DNA of 63,307 nucleotides from CAZLKN01 sp964560135 (lineage in GTDB: Bacteria > Actinomycetota > JAICYB01), in the NCBI GenBank assembly GCA_964560135.1, contig CAZLKN010000011.1, positions 1 to 63,307 of the forward strand. Reading direction: 5' to 3'. Made by a program: the position numbers and the translations under genes. Below are positions 52,194-61,593 of this stretch, piece after piece; within the stretch, counting starts at the first letter, position 1, and the number at the start of each line of letters is the position of its first letter. Under the pieces are notes generated by a model. That model was not told the origin of the DNA, did no database searches, and saw only the letters and a program-made list of their open reading frames with translations.

Positions 52194-52997
52194 CTAGCGG
52201 TCGATGACCTCGCGGATCTCGTGGTAGGCGCGCCTGCGGCCGAGGAAGCCCCCCAGCGCGACCCCACCACCGAACAACCCCAGACCGACGACCGCGGACG
52301 GGATACCGATCAGCAGGGGCAGGCGCTTCGTGCGCAGCTCGAAGACCGGCCAGCCGCGCCGGCGTGCCTCGTGGAGCAGGTCGCTGTCCGGGTTGACGGC
52401 ATGCGGATGTCCCACGAGCTGGAGCAGCGGCAGGTCGTTGATGGAGTCGGAGTAGGCGTAGGATTCGGCGAGGTCGACGTCGAACCGCTCGGACAGTTCC
52501 CGCACGGCCCGGGCCTTCTCCTCGCCGTGGACCACGTCGCCCACCAGCCGGCCCGTGTATCGACCCTCCTCGGTGACCTCGCCGCGGGTCCCCACCGCCC
52601 CGGTCATCCCGAGGCTCTCGGCGATGATCTCCGCCACCTCCTGCGGTGAGGCCGTGGTGAGGAAGGTGAGGTACCCGGCTTCGCGGTGGTGATCGATCAC
52701 CTTCACGATCCCCTCGTAGACGCGGGGCAGGATGCGCTCCTCGGCGATCTCCCGGCCCATCTGCCGCAGCTCGTCCTGCGTGCGGCCGGCGACGAACTCC
52801 AGGGCTGCGTCCCGGGCCCGCGTGCGACCCTTCTCGCTCTCGCCGGACAACCGGAACGACGCCTGACCCGAGGCGAAGCGGAGGATGTCCCGGACCCGGT
52901 AGTAGTCACGCGCATACATGCCCCGAGCCAGCAGGAACAGCGACGACCCCGGGATCAGGGTCTTGTCGAGATCGAAAAACGCGGCGCGTTGTCCCAC
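52194..52997 (-). CDS. HAD-IB (SerB-like) phosphatase
   Basis: 267 residues. DLDKT motif I at 9-13 with LIPGSS; motif II in FLTTASPQEV; motif III near VVHGEEKAR; motif IV YSDSINDLPLL. Family removes phosphate from small metabolites (phosphoserine-like). A C-terminal hydrophobic helix (LPLLIGIPSAVVGLGLFGGG) suggests membrane association. Convergent with the BON gene. Confidence 0.88.
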   Translation of the reverse strand: MGQRAAFFDLDKTLIPGSSLFLLARGMYARDYYRVRDILRFASGQASFRLSGESEKGRTRARDAALEFVAGRTQDELRQMGREIAEERILPRVYEGIVKVIDHHREAGYLTFLTTASPQEVAEIIAESLGMTGAVGTRGEVTEEGRYTGRLVGDVVHGEEKARAVRELSERFDVDLAESYAYSDSINDLPLLQLVGHPHAVNPDSDLLHEARRRGWPVFELRTKRLPLLIGIPSAVVGLGLFGGGVALGGFLGRRRAYHEIREVIDR

Positions 52998-53006
52998 GCC
53001 TCCATG

Positions 53007-54074
53007 CTACCCGTCGTCCGGCCCGGCCACCCCGTCACCCCGGTAGTACTCGAAGACCGAGGCCGTGGCGGCACTGAGGGGCACGGCCACGAGGGCCCCG
53101 AAGACGCCCCAAACGATCCCGCCGGCGGTGAGTGCGATCAGGATGACCACGGGATGGAGGGCCACCGCACGCCCGAGAACCAACGGCTCGAGCAGGTTGC
53201 CTTCGATCTGTTGCACCACGAAGGCGGCCACGGCAACGATCAAGCCGTAGACAAGCCCCAGAGAGATCGCGGCGATCCCAGCAGCCGCGATCCCCGCCAG
53301 CCAGGCCCCCACGAGCGGGAAGAAGGCACCGAAGAACGTCAGGACGATCAACGGCAACGCGAGCGGCACCCCGAGGACGATCAGCACCACACCGATGAGT
53401 GTGGCGTCGGCCAACCCCACGACGGCACTGCCCCGGACGTACCCCGCCAGCGCATGCCAGATGCGGCGGCCCAACTCGCGGATCTCGTCGCGCCGGCCCT
53501 CCGGCGCCAGCCCGGTGAGCGCGGCGGTGATCCGGTTCGCGTCCTTCACGAAGAAGAAGGTCAACACGAACGCGAGAACCAGCGCGAGCAGGATCTCGAA
53601 GACGAGCAGAGTGCCCGCGAGGAGGCCGCCGACGAGGCGGTCCAGGTTGCCCCGCACCCCTTCGAAGGCCTGATCGACCTGGGCCTGGACCTCCTCCCCC
53701 GTCATCCCGAACAGTCCCCGGTCCAGCCAGCGCTCGACGGTGGACACCAACTCCCCGGTCGTCTGCCCGAATTCGTCGAGCTGCGCGACGAAGGGCGGCA
53801 CGATGAGCAGCCCGACGGCCACGAGCACCGAGAGGCTGCCGAGGTACACGGTCCAGGCCGCCAGGAGCGGAGGCCAGCCGCGGAGTCGCAGCCACTCCGC
53901 GACCGGGCCGATCACGGCCGTCACGAGGGCCGACAGGAACAGGGCCAGCACCACGATCCACAGGCGGGTCAGGGCGACGACCACCGCCACCACTGCGAGC
54001 GCGACGACGACCAGCCGCCACGCGTAGGCGGCGGCGCGATCGAGCCAGGCCGGCACTGCCCCCGGGGACGCCAT
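53007..54074 (-). CDS. AI-2E/PerM-family membrane transporter
   Basis: 355 residues from ATG 54074, eight hydrophobic helices. The family pattern is seen in LALVLAFVLTFFFVKD, LGRRIWHALAGYVRGS and VGAWLAGIAAAGIAAISL, and a late LHPVVILIALTAGG. Members include AI-2 exporters and PerM; substrates vary. Lies 9 bases from the HAD gene, likely an operon. Confidence 0.85.
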   Translation of the reverse strand: MASPGAVPAWLDRAAAYAWRLVVVALAVVAVVVALTRLWIVVLALFLSALVTAVIGPVAEWLRLRGWPPLLAAWTVYLGSLSVLVAVGLLIVPPFVAQLDEFGQTTGELVSTVERWLDRGLFGMTGEEVQAQVDQAFEGVRGNLDRLVGGLLAGTLLVFEILLALVLAFVLTFFFVKDANRITAALTGLAPEGRRDEIRELGRRIWHALAGYVRGSAVVGLADATLIGVVLIVLGVPLALPLIVLTFFGAFFPLVGAWLAGIAAAGIAAISLGLVYGLIVAVAAFVVQQIEGNLLEPLVLGRAVALHPVVILIALTAGGIVWGVFGALVAVPLSAATASVFEYYRGDGVAGPDDG

Positions 54075-54164
54075 CCATCCGGTTTTTCCCCGGAAGCCGG
54101 GGGGTATGCACACAGCGGATAGACTCGGCCACGCTACGCACAAGCCCAGGCCGAAGGAGGGACC

Positions 54165-54575
54165 ATGGACAGCGCCGAAGCCCGGTCGTTCATCGAGGAG
54201 CACCACCGTGCCGTGTTGGTCACCCGCCGCGGCGACGGCGGCGTGCAGTCGTCCCCGGTGATGGTCACCGCCGACGGCGACGGCCGCGCCATCGTCTCCA
54301 GCCGCGAGACGGCCTACAAGGTTCGCAATCTGCGCCGCGATCCACGGGCGACGCTGTGTGTGTTCACCGACGGGTTCTTCGGGCCGTGGGTGCAGATCGA
54401 GGGTGAGGCCGAGATCGTCTCGCTACCGGAGGCGATGGACCTGCTCATCGACTACTACCGCCGGGTGGCCGGCGAGCACGACGACTGGGACGACTACCGC
54501 GCCGCGATGGAACAGGAGAAGCGCGTCCTGGTGCGCATCCCGATCGCCGACGCGGGCCCGGACCGCAGCGGCTGA
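54165..54575 (+). CDS. PPOX-class F420-dependent or FMN-binding oxidoreductase
   Basis: 136 residues from ATG 54165 with GAAGGAGGG site. Split-barrel pattern: HHRAVLVTRRGDGGVQSSPVMVTAD, KVRNLRRDPRATLCVF and PWVQIEGEAEIVSL. Small size and the RNLRRDPR segment suit F420-dependent enzymes of actinobacteria. Reaction not fixed. Confidence 0.85.
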   Translation: MDSAEARSFIEEHHRAVLVTRRGDGGVQSSPVMVTADGDGRAIVSSRETAYKVRNLRRDPRATLCVFTDGFFGPWVQIEGEAEIVSLPEAMDLLIDYYRRVAGEHDDWDDYRAAMEQEKRVLVRIPIADAGPDRSG

Positions 54576-54579
54576 TCGC

Positions 54580-55125
54580 TCAGGACGCGAAGACGCACAC
54601 GGCACTGGCTTGTGGGATATGCGACTTCGTCGACAGGCTCCTCACCGTCACCACCCAGGACGACTTGGTCGCGTAGGACTCCACGAGCCGGAGGTTGTCG
54701 TGGTCCGGGAGCCCGTCCTTGGAATCGAAACGGACGCCGCCACCCACGGCCACCTTGCCCGACGGGCAGGCGACGGGGTACGTCATCGTGGCCCCCGCCG
54801 GGAGTTCCTTCCGGTCCACCACGAGCTCGTAACCTGAGACCCCCGCCGGCCCCTGCGGCCCCTGTTCGCCCTGGGGGCCCTGTTCACCCTGTTCGCCCTG
54901 GGGGCCCTGCGGACCCTGGGGGCCGGTGATGTTCCATTCCACCGGTCGTTCCAGGGGCAGGCACGCGTCCTCGGCCTCGACGAGGCGCAGATGCCCCGTG
55001 TCCATCACACAGGCCCGCAGGACCTCCTCCTCCGGCTGAGCCCACACAGCCCCGATGCCGCCCGCCACCGACGCCGCCACGAGCACCAGCGCTGCGATGC
55101 CGAATCTCGACCTGGCCCGTTCCAT
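54580..55125 (-). CDS. Secreted protein with collagen-like segment
   Basis: 181 residues from ATG 55125 (a further ATG at 55173 is possible). Signal peptide to AQP about 30, then Cys-containing part, a run of about nine Gly-X-Y triplets (GPQ, GEQ, GPA) at about 68-95, and a C-terminal beta domain with Cys pairs (VACPSG, AVCVFAS). The collagen-like run is short, so triple helix is uncertain. Precedes no obvious partner. Confidence 0.78.
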   Translation of the reverse strand: MERARSRFGIAALVLVAASVAGGIGAVWAQPEEEVLRACVMDTGHLRLVEAEDACLPLERPVEWNITGPQGPQGPQGEQGEQGPQGEQGPQGPAGVSGYELVVDRKELPAGATMTYPVACPSGKVAVGGGVRFDSKDGLPDHDNLRLVESYATKSSWVVTVRSLSTKSHIPQASAVCVFAS

Positions 55126-55209
55126 GTCCGCCCCCAGTCGCGTGATCGCTCCGATACGGAACCATTTCGACACCAGCCGGACGAACCCTCCAGGCCGGGG
55201 AGAAGCGGG

Positions 55210-56169
55210 TCAGCCGGGCAGGGGAGCCGGGGGCCGGGCACACGTGAAGGAGGCCCCGGCCTCCACGGCCAGCAGGAAGGCCGCGTAGTCACGCACGATC
55301 CTGGGGTCCACCCGCAGATCGTTGTGGTAGAAGCCCGGGTACGCGCAGTTGGCCTCGGCCCCCTCGAGCCTCGGCGAGTCGGCGTAGGGGCCCGCGAACG
55401 CCGGGTCACCCAGGCCCGAGCCGTCGTAGACGGTCATCCACCGGGTGGGGCCGGGGGCCTCCTCGGCGTTCAGTTCCTCGAGCCACCCGGTGCCGGCGGC
55501 GATCTCGTCGCAGGAGTGCACGAGCCCCTCCGAGCCCGGGGGGCAGAAGCTCGTGCCGTGGTTGGCGCCGGCGATGGCCACGAAGCCGGCCACCCGGTCG
55601 TACAGGTCGTGGACGAGCATCGTCTTGCGAGCGACGGTCACGCCGAGGGAGTGCGCGACGACGTGCACACGGGGCGCGTCCGTGTAGGTGAGCACGGCGT
55701 CGATGAACGCCGCCAGATCCGGAACATTCACGTCGTTGGCCGTGACCACGCAGCCGCTCGAGTCCTCCCGGTCGGCCTGGTAGGTCTTGCCGTCGTAGCC
55801 GTCGTTGCGGGTGAACAGACCGCCGTCGTTGGTGCAACCGACACCGTTGTAGGCCAGGGCCCACAGATCCCCCCGCCCCCACCCGAGCTCCGTGGTGAGC
55901 TGCGACGCCACCGGGTACCAGGTGGCGTGGTCGGTGTTGTTGCCGTGGACGAACACGATGGGCAGCCTCTCGGTGCGGTCGGCGAGCGGCCCCCCGAAGC
56001 CGCCCAGCGGCCAGTCCCATTCGTCGTCGGTGAGTACGGAGAAGTCGGACGGGAAATGGCGGGCCGCCGGCCCGGCGGGCGCGTCATGGCCCACCCGGTG
56101 GTCGGCGTGGGCCGCCACGGGTGCCAGCATCGACAGCGTGACGATGAGAGCTGCGATCCGGTGGGTCAT
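55210..56169 (-). CDS. Secreted lipase-like alpha/beta hydrolase
   Basis: 319 residues from ATG 56169; signal peptide to AHA about 22. Hydrolase core: IVFVHGNNTDHATW near the oxyanion, VVAHSLGVTVARK nucleophile elbow (AHSLG instead of GHSLG), and a terminal His in YHNDLR. Cys at GCVV, CPPG, SCDE and NCAY could form disulphides. Last gene of the TetR-linked run; ATGA coupled to acyl-CoA synthetase. Confidence 0.82.
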   Translation of the reverse strand: MTHRIAALIVTLSMLAPVAAHADHRVGHDAPAGPAARHFPSDFSVLTDDEWDWPLGGFGGPLADRTERLPIVFVHGNNTDHATWYPVASQLTTELGWGRGDLWALAYNGVGCTNDGGLFTRNDGYDGKTYQADREDSSGCVVTANDVNVPDLAAFIDAVLTYTDAPRVHVVAHSLGVTVARKTMLVHDLYDRVAGFVAIAGANHGTSFCPPGSEGLVHSCDEIAAGTGWLEELNAEEAPGPTRWMTVYDGSGLGDPAFAGPYADSPRLEGAEANCAYPGFYHNDLRVDPRIVRDYAAFLLAVEAGASFTCARPPAPLPG

Positions 56170-57599
56170 ATCGTCGTTTCCCGTCCCTCCCAGTAGGGTC
56201 TGCGCAGCTCGGGCTTGGCGATCTTGCCCGAGGCCGTCCGGGGCAGCGCGTCCACCAGGTCCACCGAGCGCGGGCTCTTGAAGTGGGCGAGCCGCTCCCG
56301 GCACCAGGAAACAAGTTCGTCGGGTGCGACCTCCGCTCCTTCCCGGAGCGCCACGATCGCCTTCACGGCCTCACCCCACCGGTCGTCGGGGACGCCGATC
56401 ACCGCGGCCTCCACGACGTCGGGGTGGGCGTGGAGCGTGTCCTCCACCTCGGCCGGATACACGTTCTCGCCACCGGTGATGATCATGTCCTTCACCCGGT
56501 CGGCGATGTAGAAGTAGCCGTCCTCCTCCCGCCCGACGTCGCCGGTGCGCAGCCAGCCGTCCCGGAAGACCTCGGCGGTGGCGTCCGGACGCTCGTGGTA
56601 GCCGTCCATGATCGACGGCCCCCGCAGCTCGATCTCGCCCTCGGTCAGACGCACGTCGGTGTAGAGGTAGGGCCGGCCGGCCGACCCGATACGCTCCTTG
56701 GCCGTCTCCGCCGGCAGGCACAGCGCGTTGGGGGCGGCCTCGGTGAGCCCGTAGCCCTGGATGAAGCTGACGCCCCGGGCTTCGTAGGCCTCGATCAGCG
56801 ACAGCGGCGCGGGGGCCCCGCCGCAGATCACGAACCGCAGGCCGGACAGGTCGGCGGTTTCGAACCGTGGATGCTCGCGCAGAAACAGGTAGACCGCGGG
56901 CACGCCCATCATCCACGTGACGCCACGCTGCTCGATCGCGTCAAGGGCCCGTTCCGGGTCGAAGTCGGGCTCGAGCACGACCGTGGCGCCCTTCCACAAC
57001 AGCACGAGGGTGTTCACGTTCCACCCGCCGATGTGGAACATCGGCAGCACCATCAGCGAACGGTCCGTGGACAGCATGTCGACGGTGAGCAGCATGTTGA
57101 GGTTCGTCCAGAAGAAGTTGCCGTGGGTGAGCACGGCCCCCTTCGGCCGTCCGGTGGTGCCGGAGGTGTACATGATCATCAGGGCATCGTCGGTGCCCAC
57201 GGACACCTCCGGCTCGACGTCCTCGCCGTCGAGCCCTGCGAGGTCGCTTTCCGCGAGGACGAGCCGGGCGCCCGAATCGGCGACGATGTGGTCGATCTCC
57301 TCGCGCTTGAGCCGCAGGTTCACCGGGACGATCACCGCGCCGAGCTTGGCGCACGCGAAGAAGAGCTCCAGCACGTCCACCGAGTTGGGTGCCAGCACCG
57401 CCACCCGGTCCCCCTTGTCCACGCCGCGCTCGCGCAGCGCGGACGCCTTCCGGTTCGCTCCGGCGTTCAGCTCCGCGAACGAGACCTCCCGGCCCCGGAA
57501 ATCGACGGCCACCCGCCATCCCGTGAGCTCCGCACGGCGCCGGGCCCAGAATCCGATCGAGGTGTAGGCGAAGTCGGGGGTCGGCTCACGCGGGTGCAT
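56166..57599 (-). CDS. Acyl-CoA synthetase (AMP-binding family)
   Basis: Activates a carboxylic acid to acyl-CoA via an acyl-adenylate. 477 residues from ATG 57599. AMP-binding motif MYTSGTTGRPKGAVL, the adenylate motif YGLTEAAP, RTGDVGREEDGY and hinge/catalytic Lys in RTASGKIAKP. Overlaps the KAS III gene by 14 bases. Substrate unknown; fatty or aryl acids are usual. Confidence 0.92.
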   Translation of the reverse strand: MHPREPTPDFAYTSIGFWARRRAELTGWRVAVDFRGREVSFAELNAGANRKASALRERGVDKGDRVAVLAPNSVDVLELFFACAKLGAVIVPVNLRLKREEIDHIVADSGARLVLAESDLAGLDGEDVEPEVSVGTDDALMIMYTSGTTGRPKGAVLTHGNFFWTNLNMLLTVDMLSTDRSLMVLPMFHIGGWNVNTLVLLWKGATVVLEPDFDPERALDAIEQRGVTWMMGVPAVYLFLREHPRFETADLSGLRFVICGGAPAPLSLIEAYEARGVSFIQGYGLTEAAPNALCLPAETAKERIGSAGRPYLYTDVRLTEGEIELRGPSIMDGYHERPDATAEVFRDGWLRTGDVGREEDGYFYIADRVKDMIITGGENVYPAEVEDTLHAHPDVVEAAVIGVPDDRWGEAVKAIVALREGAEVAPDELVSWCRERLAHFKSPRSVDLVDALPRTASGKIAKPELRRPYWEGRETTI

Positions 57600-58611
57600 C
57601 GCCCGGCCCCCAACGGATGCAGGTTGCGGCCCACGTGTAGCCGGTGCCGGCGGCGAGCACGCAGGCAAGGTCCCCGTCGCGCAGGCGTCCCGCCTCCTCG
57701 GCGAGCGCCAGGGCGACGAAGGGATCGACAGCGGACATGTGCCCCCAGTCCTGCAGGTACCACGCCTGCTCCTCGGTGAGGCCCAGCTTGGCGAGGATCG
57801 CGTCGTGCAGCGAGCGCTTGAAGTGGATGGGGGCCAGGAAATCGATGTCGGCGACGGTGTGACCCGACCGCTCGACGGCCTCGGTGGCGACGCGGATGAA
57901 GTTCGGCAGCGTGATCGGGTCGAGCAGCTCCTTCATCTCCAGCGGATCGCACACGTCCAGGAAGTGCATGCGGTCGTCCACGGTCTGGTGGGACGCGGGA
58001 TGCACCGAGCCCCCGCCGGGCACCCGAACGTCGCGGGAGAAGCGTCCGTCGGTGATCAGGCTCGAGGCCAGCAGCACGTTGCGACCGGCCTCCCGCTCGA
58101 GCAGGACGGCGCAGCCGCCGTCGCCGAAGTTGAACATGAACCGGGAGCGCTCGTTGGTGTAGTCGAGCAGCGACCCCTCCTTGGACGCCGCCACCAGCAG
58201 CACCCGGCGCAGGTCCGGATCGGCCCGCATCATGTCGCCGGCCACCTTGAGCGCCACGGGGGCCCCGCAGGACACGTTGATCAGCTCCAGCGCGAAGGCG
58301 TTCACGGCGCCGATGCGATGGATCACGTCGGGGGACGCGCTCCAGACCTCGAAGTCCTTCCAGTAGGACCCGAAGTACACGACCGCGTCGATCGTCGCCG
58401 GGTCGACGCCGTCGCGTTCGATGAGTCGCGTGGCCGCTGCCACGCACATGTCGGAGGTGTGCTCGTCGGGCCCGGCGACGTGCTTGCCGGTGAGGCCGAA
58501 GCGCTCGACCAGGACCTCCTCCGGGATCCCGGAGAGTGCCGACACCTCGGCGGCCGTCAGGTATCCCGGGGGTGCATAGGTCGCGATCCCGGCGATCCCG
58601 ATGTTCGTCAT
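57586..58611 (-). CDS. KAS III-like condensing enzyme (FabH superfamily)
   Basis: 341 residues. Nucleophile Cys115 (INVSCGAP), His263 in LAPIHFKRSL. At the usual Asn of GN(T/M)SA the sequence is GHMSA (His291), so the triad is Cys-His-His. Such substitutions occur in non-FabH condensing or acyl-transfer enzymes. Likely makes or moves a beta-keto acyl group within this operon. Not a housekeeping FabH. Confidence 0.83.
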   Translation of the reverse strand: MTNIGIAGIATYAPPGYLTAAEVSALSGIPEEVLVERFGLTGKHVAGPDEHTSDMCVAAATRLIERDGVDPATIDAVVYFGSYWKDFEVWSASPDVIHRIGAVNAFALELINVSCGAPVALKVAGDMMRADPDLRRVLLVAASKEGSLLDYTNERSRFMFNFGDGGCAVLLEREAGRNVLLASSLITDGRFSRDVRVPGGGSVHPASHQTVDDRMHFLDVCDPLEMKELLDPITLPNFIRVATEAVERSGHTVADIDFLAPIHFKRSLHDAILAKLGLTEEQAWYLQDWGHMSAVDPFVALALAEEAGRLRDGDLACVLAAGTGYTWAATCIRWGPGDAPA

Positions 58612-59411
58612 GCGTCCTCCCGGACGAAGGCGCGGATCGCGCCGTTGACCCGGTCCGCCTGCTCGATCATCACCAGGTGCCCGCCGTTCTCGATGATCTC
58701 CAGACGGGCCCCCGCGATCGCGGTGGCGAGCAGTTCGGCGTTCTCGACGGGAACCACGCGGTCGGCGGCGCCGTGCAGCACGAGCGTGGGGGCGGTGATC
58801 TTCGGCAGCAGCGAGGTGGTGTCGGCGGTGGCCCCCGCGGTGGCCTGGGCCACGTAGGACTCCCAGGGCGGTACGTGCTTCGCCCGCAACGCCACGAGGT
58901 CATCGAATTCCTCGGGGTGCTCCTGCGTCCAGCCGGGCCGGAAGGCCGGCGGCATGACACGGCGGATCCGCTGCTCTGGAGTCATGCCCTCGCAGGGGTC
59001 GGCCATGATCGCCGCCGTCTCCGCCGGGACGGGCACCGCGGCCGGGCCCCCGTGCGTGGTGCCCAGCAGGATCAGGCGCCGCACCCGCTCCGGGTACCGG
59101 GCGGCCAGCGACTGGGCGACGATCCCACCGAGCGATACCCCGAAGACGTGGGCGGCGTCCTCGCCGGCGGCGTCGAGGACGGCCACGACGTCGTCGGCCA
59201 TGTCGTCCACGGTGTACAACTCCGTGACCTTGGACGATTCCCCGACCCCCCGGCTGTCGAAGAGGGTCAACCGGTGGTCGCGAGACAGGTCGGGGACCTG
59301 CCGCAGCCACGCCCATCGGGCATAGCCCAGGCCCTGGATCAGCAGCAGCGGGGGACCGTCCCCCTGCACCTCGTAGGCGAGCTCGACCTCACCGTTGCGC
59401 GCGATCGGCAT
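58608..59411 (-). CDS. Alpha/beta hydrolase
   Basis: 267 residues from ATG 59411. Nucleophile GVSLGG near residue 90, LFDSRGVGES, and the late GGHLVMIEQ His. Similar to fatty-ester or 3-oxoadipate enol-lactone type hydrolases. ATGA overlap with the condensing-enzyme gene; its start lies within the end of tetR. Confidence 0.88.
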   Translation of the reverse strand: MPIARNGEVELAYEVQGDGPPLLLIQGLGYARWAWLRQVPDLSRDHRLTLFDSRGVGESSKVTELYTVDDMADDVVAVLDAAGEDAAHVFGVSLGGIVAQSLAARYPERVRRLILLGTTHGGPAAVPVPAETAAIMADPCEGMTPEQRIRRVMPPAFRPGWTQEHPEEFDDLVALRAKHVPPWESYVAQATAGATADTTSLLPKITAPTLVLHGAADRVVPVENAELLATAIAGARLEIIENGGHLVMIEQADRVNGAIRAFVREDA

Positions 59412-60012
59412 GCGAAGCGTTCCCCCCGAGGCCCCGGAGCACGAAGGCCATCACGGTCTCGAACACGTCATCGGGCACCTCGGCACCGTCCTCCCACAGC
59501 ACCCAGCGCATCCCGGTGAAGTCGCCGAGCCCCATGAGGCAGTAGGCGAGCGCCTCCGGATGGCCGGGATCCACCTCCCCGGCGTCCATCGCTGCACGCA
59601 GGGCGTCCGCGTAGCCTTCGCCGAGCCGCTGGTACCACTCCTTGAACACATCGGCGTCCACGAATTCGGCATTGCGGACGATCCGGTAGAGGTTGGGGTG
59701 ACGGCCTACCCAGTCGAGGAAGACCCGGAAGCCCGCCCGCTCGATCTGGGCGCGGGTCCTGTGGCCGGCCGTGGCCTCCACCAGTTCTGCGCGCATCTCG
59801 TGGCCGCGGGCCCGGATCAGCTCACAGAAGATGTCGGTCTTGGACGGGAAATACAGGTAGAAGGTGCCGTTGGCGACGTCCGCCTCACGTGTGATCGCCG
59901 TGATCGAGGCAGCGTGGAAACCCTTCTCGCCGAAGATCCGCTCTGCGGCGTCGAGCAGCCGTTGCCGCGTGCGCTCGCCCTTGGTGAGGACGCCAGCCGT
60001 GGTCGCCTCCAT
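59389..60012 (-). CDS. TetR family transcriptional regulator
   Basis: 207 residues. N-terminal helix-turn-helix with ITREADVANGTFYLYFPSK, the canonical TetR recognition helix; the remainder is an all-helical ligand domain. Its operon position (between the binding protein and enzymes) and the palindrome at 61524 suggest it controls the divergent system. Ligand probably an acyl-type effector. Confidence 0.92.
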   Translation of the reverse strand: MEATTAGVLTKGERTRQRLLDAAERIFGEKGFHAASITAITREADVANGTFYLYFPSKTDIFCELIRARGHEMRAELVEATAGHRTRAQIERAGFRVFLDWVGRHPNLYRIVRNAEFVDADVFKEWYQRLGEGYADALRAAMDAGEVDPGHPEALAYCLMGLGDFTGMRWVLWEDGAEVPDDVFETVMAFVLRGLGGNASHADRAQR

Positions 60013-61482
60013 CTAGAAGCTCGCCTTGCACGTTTCGATCTGCTTCCACGCCGCTCCGTAGCGGGAGTGGGTGACGGATTCGTAGATGTTGGCCTGCCAC
60101 GCGCCGAAGTGGTTGTGGCCCTCGGCGAAGTTCGCTTCGCACAGCGGGTCGACGGTGGCTTGGTAGCCGTCGAGCAGCATCCCGACAAGCGCGTTGCGCG
60201 TGCAGTCGGCTCCGCAGTCGAGCAGCATCCTGTGGAGGGCTTTGAAGGTGACCCAGAACATCCAGTCGACGTCGTTCGGTTCCTTCTGCGGACGGTACTT
60301 CTCGTACGCCGCCTTCATCCGCTGGATCTCGTCCCACCACGGCTGCTCGATCTCGTTGTACAGGTCGAAGGCCGGGGTCGGATACCAGGCCTGCACGGCG
60401 GGATCGCGTGCCGCGCCGCTTCCCAGGGTGTCATTCACGAGTTGGAAGCCGTAGTTGAACCACCGCGGCCGGTACCCCTGGCCCTCGGCCTGCTGGTAGA
60501 TCTGCGCGAAGTTCAGAACGTTCTCGTTGGCGAAGACGACGCACTCGGCGGCCGGGCACTCCTGGCGCAGCTCGGTGATCTCGGCCAGATAGCTCGTCTG
60601 TCCGTTGTTCACCCGGCGCTCGGCGACGACCTCATGCCCACGCTTCTTCAGCTCCGCTTTGAACGTATCGAGGGCACCGTCCCAGTTGGGGCTGTTGCGG
60701 GAGAGCACCGCGAAGCTCTTGCCCTTGTGATTGGTGGACAGGAACTGGGCGATCTGCCGACCCATCGTCTGCAGGGTGGGGGCCACGGCGAAGGAGAAGT
60801 TCTTGTCTTTGGCGCCGTCCTCGGTGGCCATCGAGTGGAAGTAGAGCTGCCGGTTGGTCTCGGCCCACTCGCGGACGGCGGGGATGACGTCGAAGCCCAC
60901 GCCGGACAAGATCATGTACGCGCCCCACTCCTTGCATGTGTCGGCGGCTGCCCGCCCCTGGTCGGCAGCGTACGCGTCGTCCTCCAGCCGGATGTTCACC
61001 TGCCGGCCGTCGATCCCTCCCGCGTCGTTGACCATCTGCCAGTAGACCTTCTCGTCGTCCGGACGGTTGTCGAAGGCCTCACCGAAGATGAACGCGGCGT
61101 GCATGCAGATACGGATCTCGGAATCCGTCATACCCACCCGGTCTTCCTCGGCGGTGAACAGGTTGGCGACCGGGCGGCCGGTGGCCTCGTCCCGTTTGAC
61201 CGTGGGCGCCTCGCCGGGCTGAGCTACCGGAGCGGTCGCCGTGGCCCGGGAGCGGGTCCGTCCGGAGGATCCGCTCCCCGTTTCGGTCTCGCCCTCCTCG
61301 CCCTCGACGGCGGCGTCGCCGTCGAACTCCAGATCGTCGAGCCCCCGGATGGTCGGCCCGGGCGTCCGCCGCTCGGTGACGTCGCTCGCGTCCTTCGAAC
61401 CCGAACACGCCGATGCGATGAGCACGAACACGGCGACGAGCACCCCGAGGCGCCTCCACCGACCACAGGCCAGACCCTCCAT
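60013..61482 (-). CDS. Liv-type ABC substrate-binding lipoprotein
   Basis: 489 residues from ATG 61482 with AAGGGGG site. Lipobox VLIASAC; acidic linker about 30-100; type I periplasmic fold with WQMVNDAGGIDGRQV and paired Cys (TCKEW). The ligand is not amino acid by necessity: this family also binds aromatic and other small acids. Partner permeases are divergent at 61594. Its TAG stop abuts the TetR start. Confidence 0.87.
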   Translation of the reverse strand: MEGLACGRWRRLGVLVAVFVLIASACSGSKDASDVTERRTPGPTIRGLDDLEFDGDAAVEGEEGETETGSGSSGRTRSRATATAPVAQPGEAPTVKRDEATGRPVANLFTAEEDRVGMTDSEIRICMHAAFIFGEAFDNRPDDEKVYWQMVNDAGGIDGRQVNIRLEDDAYAADQGRAAADTCKEWGAYMILSGVGFDVIPAVREWAETNRQLYFHSMATEDGAKDKNFSFAVAPTLQTMGRQIAQFLSTNHKGKSFAVLSRNSPNWDGALDTFKAELKKRGHEVVAERRVNNGQTSYLAEITELRQECPAAECVVFANENVLNFAQIYQQAEGQGYRPRWFNYGFQLVNDTLGSGAARDPAVQAWYPTPAFDLYNEIEQPWWDEIQRMKAAYEKYRPQKEPNDVDWMFWVTFKALHRMLLDCGADCTRNALVGMLLDGYQATVDPLCEANFAEGHNHFGAWQANIYESVTHSRYGAAWKQIETCKASF

Positions 61483-61523
61483 CTCATCCCCCTTGACGCT
61501 TCACTACCGGAAGCCTAGGATTC

Positions 61524-61544
61524 TGAGAACTGAATCAGCTCTCA
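61524..61544. promoter_or_regulatory. Near-perfect 21-bp palindrome, candidate TetR operator
   Basis: TGAGA at 61524-61528 and TCTCA at 61540-61544 bracket CTGA-n-TCAG; only one symmetric pair mismatches besides the centre. It lies 42 bases from the binding-protein start and 50 bases from the livH start, in the 111-bp divergent gap. TetR operators have this size and symmetry. Confidence 0.7.
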
Positions 61545-61593
61545 TTTTTCACCCACAGCCTACGGAGGGGACCGGGGGGCGTCAAGGGGTCAC

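Noticed and set aside
54088..54102. Hairpin CCCCGG-AAG-CCGGGG as a terminator
   Set aside because: It lies in the leader of the PerM-like gene and has no downstream U-run in that transcript direction.
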